9,420 nucleotides of DNA from Candidatus Aenigmatarchaeota archaeon (GCA_003663295.1 QMZS01000032.1:1-9420), one strand, 5' to 3'. Numbered from the stretch's first letter, positions 1-7,058 are shown. Numbers and translations are program-made. Notes: generated from the letters alone by a model not told the origin.

Positions 1-428
1 CTAAAAAAGATTTCTATTATCTTGCAAAAGGTATTGATTTTGCCATAGCTTCTGAAGGAGCATTAAAATTAAAAGAGATTTCGTATATCCACGCTGAAGG
101 TATGCCTGCGGGAGAACTTAAACATGGCACACTTTCACTTATTGAAAAAGGAACGCCTATTGTTGTAATATGCCCAAAAGATTACACTTGGAAAGAAACC
201 CTCAATAATACACAGGAAGCAAAATCCCGGGGGGGATTTATTATTGGCGTTTCTGATGAAAATAATGACCTTTTTGATGTATGGCTGAAAATACCTAAAG
301 TGGAAGAAATATATTATCCTCTTGTTTCTGTGATTCCACTTCAATTACTCGCTTATTATACTGCAGTGGCAAAAGGCAACAATCCAGACAAACCACGGAA
401 TCTTGCAAAATCCGTAACAGTAAAATAA
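1..428 (+). CDS. glmS: GlmS, C-terminal part (glutamine-fructose-6-phosphate aminotransferase), 5' truncated by window
   Basis: GlmS makes glucosamine-6-phosphate from fructose-6-phosphate and glutamine, the first step to UDP-GlcNAc. Only the last 141 codons are here, read in the frame starting at base 3; the glutaminase and first SIS domains lie upstream of the window. The visible part is the second SIS (isomerase) domain. The segment EGALKLKEISYIHAE followed by AGELKHG is a GlmS signature. By alignment from memory with E. coli GlmS, the visible Lys22, Glu25 and His41 match Lys485, Glu488 and His504 of the isomerase site. The C-terminal tail (DKPRNLAKSVTVK) holds the lysine matching Lys603. 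It ends with TAA, 10 bases before the next gene. The order glmS-mutase-glmU makes the assignment firm. An internal ATG at 102 is not the real start, because strong homology continues upstream of it. Confidence 0.95.
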   Translation, partial: KKDFYYLAKGIDFAIASEGALKLKEISYIHAEGMPAGELKHGTLSLIEKGTPIVVICPKDYTWKETLNNTQEAKSRGGFIIGVSDENNDLFDVWLKIPKVEEIYYPLVSVIPLQLLAYYTAVAKGNNPDKPRNLAKSVTVK

Positions 429-438
429 AATAATAATT

Positions 439-1803
439 ATGGTGGACAAAAATATTTTCAGGGCTTATGACATAAGAGGTATTTACGGTAAAAACCTTGA
501 TGAAGAGACTATGAGAAAAATAGGCTGTGGTGTGGGAACTATAATGATAAGGAAAAATCTCGGTAAAGAATTTCTTATTGGAAACGACACCCGGGATTCA
601 AGCGAAAAATTATCAAATGCGCTTATAGAAGGAATCACTTCCACAGGAATTAATGTGACCAATGTTGGGACAACTTCTTTCGGGGTAACTTTATTTTCAG
701 GATGGAAACTAAAAAAAGATGTTATTGCATTTATAACCGCATCCCATAAACCCTTTGAATGGAATGGCATTAAGTTTTTTGATAAAGATTGCGTTGGTTT
801 CTTTGAAGAAGATAATTTTGAAATCCGCAGAATGGTGATTAATGAAGATTTTGAAAATTCTGACAAAAAATGTTTGGTTGAAAAAATAGATATGAAAACT
901 GAATACATCGAATATCTGAAGGGGAAATTTGACTTTGAAAAAAAATTAAAAATTGTTGTTGATTGCGGAAACGGATGCACGTGTTTAGTTGTTCCAGAGC
1001 TACTTAGAAAATTTAAAAATCTTGAAGTTATTGAATTGTTCTGCGACATAGATCCTAAATTCTCAGGCAGAGGTTCTGATGTTCAAGAAGAAAACCTGCA
1101 ACCTTTAAAAAATAAAGTGGTTGAAGAAAATGCGGATTTTGGTTTTGCATTTGATGGTGATGGAGACCGAATCGGGATTGTTGACAATAAAGGTCATGTT
1201 CTTGAAACAGGGCAAATAGGAACAATTATCTGCGAGAACCTCATTTCCAATAATAACGGAAAGGTTATAGCAAATGTGGAAAATTCTATGGCTCTGGAAG
1301 AAGAAGTTAAAAAACTTGGGGGGGGAATAATCAGAATACCTGTAGGTCATACTTTCATGATGAGAGAAGCTCTCAAAAGCAAAGCAGTATTTGGTTTAGA
1401 AGCCTCAAAACATTTTGTAATCCCTGAATATTTCCCTTTTGATGATGCTACTGTGGTTGGATTAAAAATATGCGAAATAATTTCGATGCAGGGGAAATTA
1501 TCGGACCTTGCGGAAAAAGTGAAAACCTATCCAAATGAAAGAATGAAATTTGAATGCAACGATGAAATTAAATTTACTGTTGTTGAAAATCTGAAAAATA
1601 AACTCTCAGAAGAATATGATAAGATTATCACAATGGATGGAATAAGAATTGACTTTGAAAACAGCTGGGTTTTGATAAGAGCCTCGAACACAGGACCTTC
1701 AATCAGAATAACTGCTGAAGCAAAAACATCTGAAAAACTAGCTGAATTAAAAAATAAATTCTCTGGACTTTTGATAGAAGAAATTAAAAAATGCAGGTCG
1801 TAA
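439..1803 (+). CDS. glmM: Alpha-D-phosphohexomutase, probable phosphoglucosamine mutase GlmM
   Basis: This 454-aa protein belongs to the four-domain phosphoglucomutase/phosphomannomutase family. Its position between glmS and glmU implies conversion of glucosamine-6-phosphate to glucosamine-1-phosphate. Visible motifs in order are FRAYDIRG near the start, the phosphoserine loop TASHKP (100-105, Ser102), the metal loop DGDGDR (239-244), the sugar-binding loop GLEASKH (319-325) and the phosphate loop RASNTGP (414-420). The length is normal for the family. Two loops differ from the usual forms: TASHNP is TASHKP, and the ExSGH loop reads EASKH. This may mark an archaeal subfamily or shifted substrate preference, so phosphomannomutase or a bifunctional PMM/PGM cannot be excluded. 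The ATG lies 10 bases after the glmS stop with no clear Shine-Dalgarno motif. The 3' end overlaps glmU by 13 bases, which suggests translational coupling. Confidence 0.88.
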   Translation: MVDKNIFRAYDIRGIYGKNLDEETMRKIGCGVGTIMIRKNLGKEFLIGNDTRDSSEKLSNALIEGITSTGINVTNVGTTSFGVTLFSGWKLKKDVIAFITASHKPFEWNGIKFFDKDCVGFFEEDNFEIRRMVINEDFENSDKKCLVEKIDMKTEYIEYLKGKFDFEKKLKIVVDCGNGCTCLVVPELLRKFKNLEVIELFCDIDPKFSGRGSDVQEENLQPLKNKVVEENADFGFAFDGDGDRIGIVDNKGHVLETGQIGTIICENLISNNNGKVIANVENSMALEEEVKKLGGGIIRIPVGHTFMMREALKSKAVFGLEASKHFVIPEYFPFDDATVVGLKICEIISMQGKLSDLAEKVKTYPNERMKFECNDEIKFTVVENLKNKLSEEYDKIITMDGIRIDFENSWVLIRASNTGPSIRITAEAKTSEKLAELKNKFSGLLIEEIKKCRS

Positions 1804-2972
1804 TTTTAGCGGCAGGGAGAGGAACAAGAATGTTGCCCCTCACAGAAAACCGACCAAAACCTTTATTGAAAATCGCAAACAAAACAATTCTTGAGCACAA
1901 TCTTGAACAACTTGAAGGTCTGGTGGATGAAATTATAATAATTATTAATTATAAAAAAGAAATGATTCAAGAATTACTTGGAGACTGCTATAAAAATATA
2001 AAAATAAAATATGTTAAACAAAAAGAAACTCTTGGAACAGGGAATGCTTTGGAAACCGCATCTGAATTGCTTGAAGATAAATTTCTTGTGATGTGCGGAG
2101 ATGATTTATATTTTAAAGAAGATCTGCAAAAAGTGGTTTTGAAAGATCAATGCATTCTTCTCAAAGAAAGTAAGACTCCTGAAAATTTTGGTGTTGTGCT
2201 AACTGAAAATGGATTTGTTGCGGGGCTTGAAGAAAAACCGAATAACCCAAAAAGTAATCTCGTGAACACAGGACTTTATTTGTTAAATAAAAATATTTTT
2301 GGAATTAAATTAGATAAAACCAAAAGAGGTGAATTTGAACTCACTGATTATATCAAAGAAATTTCAAGGTTGGAGTTTATAATTGCGGACAACTGGTTTC
2401 CTCTGACTTATCCCTGGAACCTGCTTGACGCAAATGAATTTATTTTAAAAAAGATTGAGAAAAAAATAGATGGGACTGTAGAAGAAAACTGCCATATTGG
2501 AAAAAATGTTCGGATTGGCGAAGGCAGTATTGTAAAAAGCGGGGCTTACATTGAAAATAATGTGATTATCGGAAAAAACTGCAAAATTGGTCCGAACTGC
2601 TATATCCGGGGAAGCACTTCTATTGGGGATGGATGCCATGTGGGGAACGGAGTTGAGATAAAAAATTGCATCTTCTTTGAAAACTCAAATGCACCTCATC
2701 TGAATTATATTGGGGATTCAATAATTGGAAGTAATAGCAATCTCGGGGGTGGTACTATAATTGCCAATTTGAGGCATGATAATAAAAACATTCTTGTGAA
2801 TATTAAAGATAAACTTATTAACACCAAAAGAAGAAAATTTGGAGCGATTGTAGGAGAGGGGGTAAAAACAGGTGCAGGCACCCTTATATACCCGGGAAGG
2901 AAAATTATGGGGGGTTGTTTCACAAAACCAAAAGAAATCGTGACAAAAGACATTTCTGAATGCAAATTATAG
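1791..2972 (+). CDS. glmU: Bifunctional GlmU: sugar-1-phosphate nucleotidylyltransferase / amino-sugar-1-phosphate acetyltransferase
   Basis: This 393-aa enzyme should acetylate glucosamine-1-phosphate and couple it to UTP, giving UDP-GlcNAc. The N-terminal nucleotidyltransferase domain (about 1-220) starts with LAAGRGTRM and has PKPLL at 22-26 and the metal-binding GDD at 103-105. The C-terminal left-handed beta-helix (about 228-372) shows hexapeptide repeats of the I-G-x-x type, then HLNYIGDS (303-310) and ANLRHD (325-330). This layout matches archaeal GlmU enzymes such as Sulfolobus ST0452 rather than bacterial GlmU. By recalled numbering, His303, Tyr306, Asn326 and Lys332 line up with ST0452 His308, Tyr311, Asn331 and Lys337, while the position of Lys340 is Leu335 here. 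The start overlaps the preceding mutase by 13 bases. The nearest alternative is a role in another NDP-sugar pathway, but the context favours GlmU. Confidence 0.92.
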   Translation: MQVVILAAGRGTRMLPLTENRPKPLLKIANKTILEHNLEQLEGLVDEIIIIINYKKEMIQELLGDCYKNIKIKYVKQKETLGTGNALETASELLEDKFLVMCGDDLYFKEDLQKVVLKDQCILLKESKTPENFGVVLTENGFVAGLEEKPNNPKSNLVNTGLYLLNKNIFGIKLDKTKRGEFELTDYIKEISRLEFIIADNWFPLTYPWNLLDANEFILKKIEKKIDGTVEENCHIGKNVRIGEGSIVKSGAYIENNVIIGKNCKIGPNCYIRGSTSIGDGCHVGNGVEIKNCIFFENSNAPHLNYIGDSIIGSNSNLGGGTIIANLRHDNKNILVNIKDKLINTKRRKFGAIVGEGVKTGAGTLIYPGRKIMGGCFTKPKEIVTKDISECKL

Positions 2973-3008
2973 CAAAAAAGGTCTAATTAAAAATTTCTAA
3001 TTTAAATA

Positions 3009-3551
3009 ATGGAGAAGACTATTAAAATCCCTGAAGGTGTGGAAGCATCTTTTGAGAAGCTTAAATTAAAAGTTAAAGGTAAATTGGGGGAAGTTGAAAG
3101 AGATTTCTATAATAGAGGAACCGCAAATATAATTAAAATTGAGAAAATTGGTGAAGAAATTAAAATAAGTTCAAAAAAAGACAATAAAAAAGAAAAAGCT
3201 TTGATTGGGACAACTGTCGCCCATATCAATAATTTGTTTAAAGGAGTAATTTCCGGGTACAAATATGAATTAAAAATTGTATATGTGCACTTTCCTTTAT
3301 CCGTAAAAAAAGAAAATAATGAAATTGTGGTTTCAAATTTCCTTGGACAAAAAGGAGATAAAAAAATGAAAATTCCTGAAAATGTGAAAATAGAGATAAA
3401 AAAACAGGACATTACAGTTTCTGGAATAGAAAAAGAACTTGTTGGACAAACCGCAGCAGACCTTGAGAAACTCACGAAAGTCTGCAAAAAAGACAGGAGA
3501 AGGTTTCAAGATGGTCTATTCCTAATAAAAAAAGCAATACCTTCAGAATAA
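3009..3551 (+). CDS. rpl6: Large-subunit ribosomal protein uL6
   Basis: This 180-aa protein is archaeal uL6 (L6P), which sits near the sarcin-ricin loop and the factor-binding site of the large subunit. Two related uL6 domains are visible, about residues 1-85 and 86-180. Recognisable stretches are GTTVAHINNLFKGV (68-81), YVHFPLSV, NFLGQKGDKK and the C-terminal signature VGQTAADLEKL followed by RRRFQDGLFLIKK. The length is normal. In most archaea this gene lies inside the long S10/spc ribosomal operon between uS8 and eL32. Here it stands alone, 36 bases after glmU and on the same strand, so it may be read from the glm transcript or from an AT-rich promoter around 2980-2990. No ribosome-binding site is clear. 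Confidence 0.95.
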   Translation: MEKTIKIPEGVEASFEKLKLKVKGKLGEVERDFYNRGTANIIKIEKIGEEIKISSKKDNKKEKALIGTTVAHINNLFKGVISGYKYELKIVYVHFPLSVKKENNEIVVSNFLGQKGDKKMKIPENVKIEIKKQDITVSGIEKELVGQTAADLEKLTKVCKKDRRRFQDGLFLIKKAIPSE

Positions 3552-3596
3552 CTTAAGGACTTTTAATATTTGTAATTGTTAATTTAACTTAATACT

Positions 3597-3751
3597 TAAC
3601 TTTTGCGGTATTTAAAAGATAAAATCTTTTTTTGATTGGGTCTTATGATACTGCCAGCAAATTGGGGTTGCGAATATTTACCTAAAAATATAATCAAATG
3701 AGAATGAAATCCTGTAAACAGACGAAAAAACTATTTATACCGCAAAAGTTA
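3597..3751. repeat. 155-bp segment bounded by a perfect 15-bp inverted repeat
   Basis: The left arm TAACTTTTGCGGTAT (3597-3611) is the exact reverse complement of ATACCGCAAAAGTTA (3737-3751). The arms do not extend in either direction. The 125 bases between them have no ORF of note. This could be the ends of a small non-autonomous element, a long-range RNA stem or a pair of protein-binding sites. I see no target-site duplication directly outside the arms, so a transposon origin is only a guess. Confidence 0.6.
3614..3633 (+). terminator. Possible terminator downstream of uL6
   Basis: A 7-bp stem AAAAGAT / ATCTTTT (3614-3620 with 3624-3630) has a 3-base loop and runs into seven T residues (3627-3633). 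T-rich tracts are the usual archaeal termination signal. It lies about 60 bases after the uL6 stop and inside the inverted-repeat segment, so the role is likely but not certain. Confidence 0.4.
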
Positions 3752-3864
3752 CGTTGGTGGAGATTATATGACACTTAAAATTGGATTCTGAAAGATTTCA
3801 TATTTTTTGTAAATAAATAAAATATCCATCTACGTAGAGCTCAGGTATATCTATAAAACTAAAT

Positions 3865-4140
3865 TTAAGCTTTTCTCTTGGATTTTCTTGATTTTAATGG
3901 TTCTGATATCTTCCTGTGTCTTGCACAACTCAAACACACATGCAATTTACTTAAAGGTATCATCACATTATTTCTTGACATCTCTTTTCTCATACTGGCA
4001 TCCAATACATTAACACTCCTGATTTGCGTAAAAGTCTTGTATTTTGGCACTTTCTTGCCGCAATAGGAGCATATTACTGTTAATTCATTTCCTCTCCCCT
4101 TCCCGTGTTTGTGGACTCTCTTATATGGTGCTCTTGCCAT
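3865..4140 (-). CDS. rps26e: Small-subunit ribosomal protein eS26
   Basis: This 91-aa basic protein is eS26, which binds the 3' end of small-subunit rRNA near the mRNA exit. It has the family's zinc-binding pattern, two CxxC pairs at Cys24/Cys27 and Cys69/Cys72, in the segments CSYCGKKVPK and LHVCLSCARH. Between them lies a typical IRSVNVLDASMRKEMS stretch. The N- and C-terminal tails are rich in Lys and Arg, as expected. The ATG at 4140 is the only good start, and it lies 8 bases from the ATG of the divergent zinc-ribbon gene. The promoter must therefore sit inside that neighbour's coding region; a TATA-like ATTTATG on the minus strand near 4160-4167 has suitable spacing. As I recall, eS26 is patchy in archaea and missing from most Euryarchaeota, so its presence is a lineage clue. 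Confidence 0.92.
   Translation of the reverse strand: MARAPYKRVHKHGKGRGNELTVICSYCGKKVPKYKTFTQIRSVNVLDASMRKEMSRNNVMIPLSKLHVCLSCARHRKISEPLKSRKSKRKA
4121..4128 (+). promoter_or_regulatory. TATA-like box of the zinc-ribbon gene, inside the eS26 coding region
   Basis: TTATATGG starts 28 bases before the ATG at 4149. This is the spacing of an archaeal TATA box for a leaderless transcript. It lies over the first codons of the divergent eS26 gene, so the two promoters appear interleaved. Confidence 0.45.
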
Positions 4141-4148
4141 ATATTATT

Positions 4149-4319
4149 ATGTTAAAAATGCATAAATGCAACATCTGCAAGAAAAAATTCAAAGCGAGTA
4201 AAACCGGAAGAATACAAATTATTAAGAAGATTCCTGATGGGAAAAAAGAGATTTGGATTTGCCGGGACTGCGCTCCGATTGTCAAAGCGAAGCTTAAAGA
4301 AATTGATTTGAAGATATAA
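4149..4319 (+). CDS. Small zinc-ribbon protein, unidentified
   Basis: I do not recognise this 56-aa protein as a named family. It has two CxxC knuckles, CNIC (Cys7, Cys10) and CRDC (Cys38, Cys41), about 27 residues apart. That is the layout of a single zinc ribbon. The rest is strongly basic (many Lys), which suggests binding to RNA, DNA or the ribosome. It is divergent from eS26, itself a CxxC zinc protein, so a translation-related role is possible but inferred. I chose the ATG at 4149 because a TATA-like box lies 28 bases upstream. The ATG at 4158 (53 aa) is a close alternative. An in-frame ATG at 4044 is rejected because it would run through the eS26 gene and the promoter. The gene ends 33 bases before the tRNA. 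Confidence 0.75.
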   Translation: MLKMHKCNICKKKFKASKTGRIQIIKKIPDGKKEIWICRDCAPIVKAKLKEIDLKI

Positions 4320-4352
4320 GTTCTAAATTAAAATCATTCTCAAGATAATTAT

Positions 4353-4466
4353 GCCTCGGTAGCTCACTTGGTAGAGCAACTGCTTCGTAAGCAGTAGGTA
4401 GCGAGTGAACTCAAATACTAATTTGCATTGTTTATAGTTTCGTGAATTCGATCCTCGCCCGGGGCT
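4353..4466 (+). tRNA. tRNA-Thr (anticodon CGU) with a 41-nt insertion in the T arm
   Basis: The parts fold well. The acceptor stem pairs GCCTCGG (4353-4359) with CCGGGGC (4459-4465), with one G-U pair. The D stem is GCTC/GAGC and the D loop contains GG. The anticodon stem is ACTGC/GCAGT around loop TTCGTAA, giving anticodon CGT at 4386-4388. The variable loop is AGGTA. The discriminator is T4466, as in archaeal tRNA-Thr, and no CCA is encoded. The T stem pairs GCGAG (4401-4405) with CTCGC (4454-4458), and the T loop is TTCGATC (4447-4453), but 41 bases (4406-4446) lie between the 5' T-stem strand and the loop. Removing them gives a standard tRNA, so they are most likely a non-canonical intron near position 53/54. 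The alternative cut 4407-4447 gives the same product. I could not draw a standard bulge-helix-bulge at the junctions. An A/T-rich TATA-like stretch lies near 4325-4333. Confidence 0.88.
4406..4446 (+). other. Probable non-canonical tRNA intron (T arm)
   Basis: The 41-nt insertion splits the T arm of tRNA-Thr(CGU). It contains a small hairpin CAAAT-ACTA-AATTTG-like (CAAAT 4412-4416 with ATTTG 4421-4425) and a possible stem GAACT (4407-4411) with AGTTT (4436-4440). A direct repeat GTGAA occurs at both ends (4405-4409 and 4442-4446). The canonical 37/38 site carries no intron. Confidence 0.65.
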
Positions 4467-4509
4467 AATATCTCTTATAAACACACAAAAAATTGAGATT
4501 AAAAATAAA

Positions 4510-4782
4510 TTATCTTTCTTCGTTGACTCCTTTAAAAATGTTTCTTACCAACACAATATCTTCCACAGCATCAACTGAAGAATAAGGGACTATAACACCT
4601 TTCTTTTCGCCTCCAAGCATTTCAGAAAGAAAGGTTCCTCTAAATGCCTCAACAACAAGAGAAGTTACCCTGAATTTGCCCAAATCTACTTTAAAATCCT
4701 TCACTTTTCCGCAGTATTTTCCATCAAGAGTGAAAACATCTTTACCCACTACTTCTGAAAAAGACTTTACATTTACCGCCAT
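4510..4782 (-). CDS. PRC-barrel domain protein
   Basis: This 90-aa protein is a single PRC-barrel domain. The pattern is typical: SEVVGKDVFTLDGKYCGKVKDF at the N-terminus, a V-D-L strand, TSLVVE, then a GVIVPYSSVDAVEDIVLVR segment near the end. Stand-alone PRC-barrel proteins are common in archaea. Two of them (CdpB1 and CdpB2 of Haloferax) take part in cell division with SepF, so a related role is possible, but nothing in this window tests it. I chose the ATG at 4782. A longer in-frame start at 4839 adds 19 residues of non-domain sequence and crosses a TATA-like TATAAAT (minus strand, 4813-4807) placed 25-31 bases upstream of 4782, as expected for a leaderless mRNA. The gene is divergent from aEF-2. 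Confidence 0.85.
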   Translation of the reverse strand: MAVNVKSFSEVVGKDVFTLDGKYCGKVKDFKVDLGKFRVTSLVVEAFRGTFLSEMLGGEKKGVIVPYSSVDAVEDIVLVRNIFKGVNEER

Positions 4783-4806
4783 AACTATATAAGGAAATAA
4801 TAAATT

Positions 4807-4813
4807 ATTTATA
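4807..4813 (-). promoter_or_regulatory. TATA box of the PRC-barrel gene
   Basis: The minus strand reads TATAAAT here, 25-31 bases upstream of the chosen ATG at 4782. The spacing supports a leaderless transcript and argues against the longer start at 4839. Confidence 0.55.
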
Positions 4814-4880
4814 CCCTTTTTGGTTAAAATCAAGAGCAATATTGCAGATTATCCCACCCATAAATAACCTTGATTTGCAA

Positions 4881-4890
4881 TATAAAATTA
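4881..4890 (+). promoter_or_regulatory. TATA box of the aEF-2 gene
   Basis: TATAAAATTA starts 24 bases before the aEF-2 ATG at 4905. The spacing suggests a very short leader or none. With the PRC-barrel TATA box it forms a compact divergent promoter region of about 120 bases. Confidence 0.55.
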
Positions 4891-4904
4891 ATTCTTAATA
4901 GGTT

Positions 4905-7058
4905 ATGGCAGTTAGTGTAGAAAGCTTGATGAGGAAGAGGGAGAATATAAGAAACCTTGGCGTGATAGCTCATATCGACCACGGAAAATCAACATTCTCA
5001 GATAACCTTCTTTCAGGAGCTGGAATGCTGTCAGAAGAACTTGCGGGAAAACAGTTATACACAGACTTTGACAAGCAGGAACAGGAAAGAGGAATTACTA
5101 TATTCTCCGCAAATGTATCTATTGTTTATCCTTATAATGGAACTGATTATCTCATTAATTTAATTGATACTCCAGGACACGTTGACTTCGGAGCTGACGT
5201 CACAAGAGCAATGCGGGCTGTTGATGGGGCAATTGTTGTTATATGCGCTGTTGAAGGTGTAATGCCTCAGACAGAAACCGTTTTAAGACAGGCCCTGAAA
5301 GAAAGAGTAAAACCAATACTTTTCATTAACAAAACAGATAGATTAATCAAAGAATTAAAATTAAGTCCTGAAGATATGCAGAAAAGATTTGAGGGTTATA
5401 TAAAAGATGTTAATGAACTAATCCTAAAATATGGTGAACCTGAATTCAGGGAAAAATGGCTGGTCAATGTATTGGATGGAAGCGTTACTTTTGGTTCCGC
5501 ATACAAAAACTGGGCCATCTCAGTTCCTTTTATGCAGAAAACAAAAATGAGTTTTAAAGAAGTTATTGAATTGACTGATTCGGACAAAGAAAAAGAACTG
5601 GCAAAAAAAGCCCCTCTGCACGATGTTATTCTTGAATCTATTATTAAACACATTCCAAATACGGCTGAAGCCCAGAAATACAGGATAGCTAAAATATGGC
5701 AGGGTGAACTGGGAGAAGGTGTTGGAAAAAATATGGTGGAATGCAATCCCAATGGAAAACTTTCCGGGGTCATTACAAAAGTTATTCCAGACCCTCACGC
5801 AGGTCTTGTTGCAACAGCAAGATTATTTTCAGGAAGTCTGAAAGGGGGTGAAGAAATATATCTTGTAGGACAGCACAAAAAACAGAGAGTGCAGCAAGTT
5901 TCTGTTTACAATGGTCCTAAAAGAACAAATATCACCAAGGCATTATCAGGGAATATTATTGGTATTGTTGGTCTTGGAGAAGCTTTCTCCGGGGAAACAA
6001 TATGCAATGCAGATGAAAAGATACCTCCTTTTGATTCCATTAAACATATCTTTGAACCTGTTGTAACAAAATCCATTGAACCAAAAAATATTAAAGATCT
6101 TTCAAAATTAATTGATTTCCTTAAAAGGGTTAACAGGGAAGATCCAAGTCTTGAAATAAAAATAAATGAAGAAACCGGGGAATATTTGGTTTCAGGTCTC
6201 GGCGAGCTTCATATTGAGGCAAAAGTTGAGAGGGCTTTGAAAGATGAAGGAATTGAAATTAAAAGTTCAACACCAATTGTTGTTTACAGAGAAACTATTG
6301 AAGATGTCACGCCTCAGCCAGTGGAAGGAAAAAGTCCAAACAAACACAATAAATTTTATATAATTGCAGAACCTTTGGAAGACTCTGTTTTCGAGGCTTT
6401 GAACTCGGGAGAAATCCCGGAAGAAAGTCTTACCAAGATAAAAACTGAAACGATTGAAATGTTTATCAAAAATGGATTGGAAAGAGATGAAGCAAAAAAG
6501 ATTCTTGATGTTTACAATAAAAATGTGCTTATCAATGCAACAAAAGGAATTCAATATTTAAATGAAACTTTTGAATTATTGAAACAGGCATTCAAAGATG
6601 TATGCGAAGAAGGTCCACTTGCAAAAGAACCTTGTTCAAAATTAAAAATTAAAATCGTTGATGCAGAACTTCACGAAGATGCAATTCACAGGGGTCCCGC
6701 CCAGGTTATCCCTGCGGTAAGACAGGCAATCCGAGACGCTCTTTTGGAATCAAAACCCAGGATCCTTGAACCTTTGCAGATTATTAGGGTTGACACACCT
6801 GAAGAAATTATGGGTGAAGCTATGAATAAAATCCAGAATAGGAGGGGTCAGGTTCTTAACATAGAAACTGAACAAGGGGCTTCCATAATCAAAGCCAAGA
6901 TGCCTGTATCAGATATGTTTGGTTTTGAAGGCACATTGAAATCCGCAACCGGAGGGAAAGGTTTTTATTCTTTGATTAATGTTGTGTTTGAAAAACTTCC
7001 TGTTTCGCTTCAGGAACATACTATTGCAAGAGTTCGGGAGAGGAAAGGGTTGGAGTAA
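4905..7058 (+). CDS. fusA: Archaeal translation elongation factor 2 (aEF-2)
   Basis: This 717-aa GTPase drives ribosome translocation. The G domain shows G1 AHIDHGKS (22-29), the switch I ERGITI (61-66), G3 DTPGH (88-92) and G4 NKTD (142-145), where NKxD is normal. Domain II starts near 285 with GKLSGVITKVI. Domain III contains GLGELHIEAKVERAL (431-445). Domain IV carries DAELHEDAIHRGPAQVIPAV; His595 in IHRGPAQ is the expected diphthamide site, so the modification target is kept. Domain V ends with the usual LQEHTIARVRERKG. The length is close to the 720-740 aa typical of archaea. The gene has its own TATA box at 4881 and a possibly leaderless start. Its TAA stop is also the first base triplet of a degenerate copy of the integrase 3' end, which suggests past integration exactly at the gene's end without harm to the protein. 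Confidence 0.98.
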   Translation: MAVSVESLMRKRENIRNLGVIAHIDHGKSTFSDNLLSGAGMLSEELAGKQLYTDFDKQEQERGITIFSANVSIVYPYNGTDYLINLIDTPGHVDFGADVTRAMRAVDGAIVVICAVEGVMPQTETVLRQALKERVKPILFINKTDRLIKELKLSPEDMQKRFEGYIKDVNELILKYGEPEFREKWLVNVLDGSVTFGSAYKNWAISVPFMQKTKMSFKEVIELTDSDKEKELAKKAPLHDVILESIIKHIPNTAEAQKYRIAKIWQGELGEGVGKNMVECNPNGKLSGVITKVIPDPHAGLVATARLFSGSLKGGEEIYLVGQHKKQRVQQVSVYNGPKRTNITKALSGNIIGIVGLGEAFSGETICNADEKIPPFDSIKHIFEPVVTKSIEPKNIKDLSKLIDFLKRVNREDPSLEIKINEETGEYLVSGLGELHIEAKVERALKDEGIEIKSSTPIVVYRETIEDVTPQPVEGKSPNKHNKFYIIAEPLEDSVFEALNSGEIPEESLTKIKTETIEMFIKNGLERDEAKKILDVYNKNVLINATKGIQYLNETFELLKQAFKDVCEEGPLAKEPCSKLKIKIVDAELHEDAIHRGPAQVIPAVRQAIRDALLESKPRILEPLQIIRVDTPEEIMGEAMNKIQNRRGQVLNIETEQGASIIKAKMPVSDMFGFEGTLKSATGGKGFYSLINVVFEKLPVSLQEHTIARVRERKGLE

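Larger units (their letters stand above)
3552..3864. other. Gene-free interval between uL6 and eS26 (convergent ends)
   Basis: I find no convincing coding region here on either strand. The interval separates the convergent 3' ends of uL6 and eS26. It holds a T-run hairpin (3614-3633), a 15-bp inverted repeat enclosing 3597-3751, and a 10-bp perfect palindrome TCTACGTAGA at 3829-3838. I could not match the interval to SRP RNA, RNase P RNA, a C/D box sRNA or a riboswitch. Confidence 0.6.

Noticed and set aside
483..1049. Long minus-strand frame (188 codons) opposite the mutase gene
   Set aside because: It is a shadow of a clear phosphohexomutase gene and its translation is Ser/Phe-rich with no domain.
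3752..3864. Known non-coding RNA (SRP RNA, RNase P RNA, C/D box sRNA) in the gap before eS26
   Set aside because: I found no SRP domain IV loop, RNase P core or paired C and D boxes.
4353..4466. Reading the tRNA as intron-free with a long variable arm
   Set aside because: The T stem would then be GTGAA against CTCGC with an A-C mismatch at the invariant 53-61 pair, and tRNA-Thr does not have a long variable arm.
4783..4839. Longer start for the PRC-barrel gene
   Set aside because: The extra 19 residues are not part of the domain, and a well-spaced TATA box lies inside that stretch.
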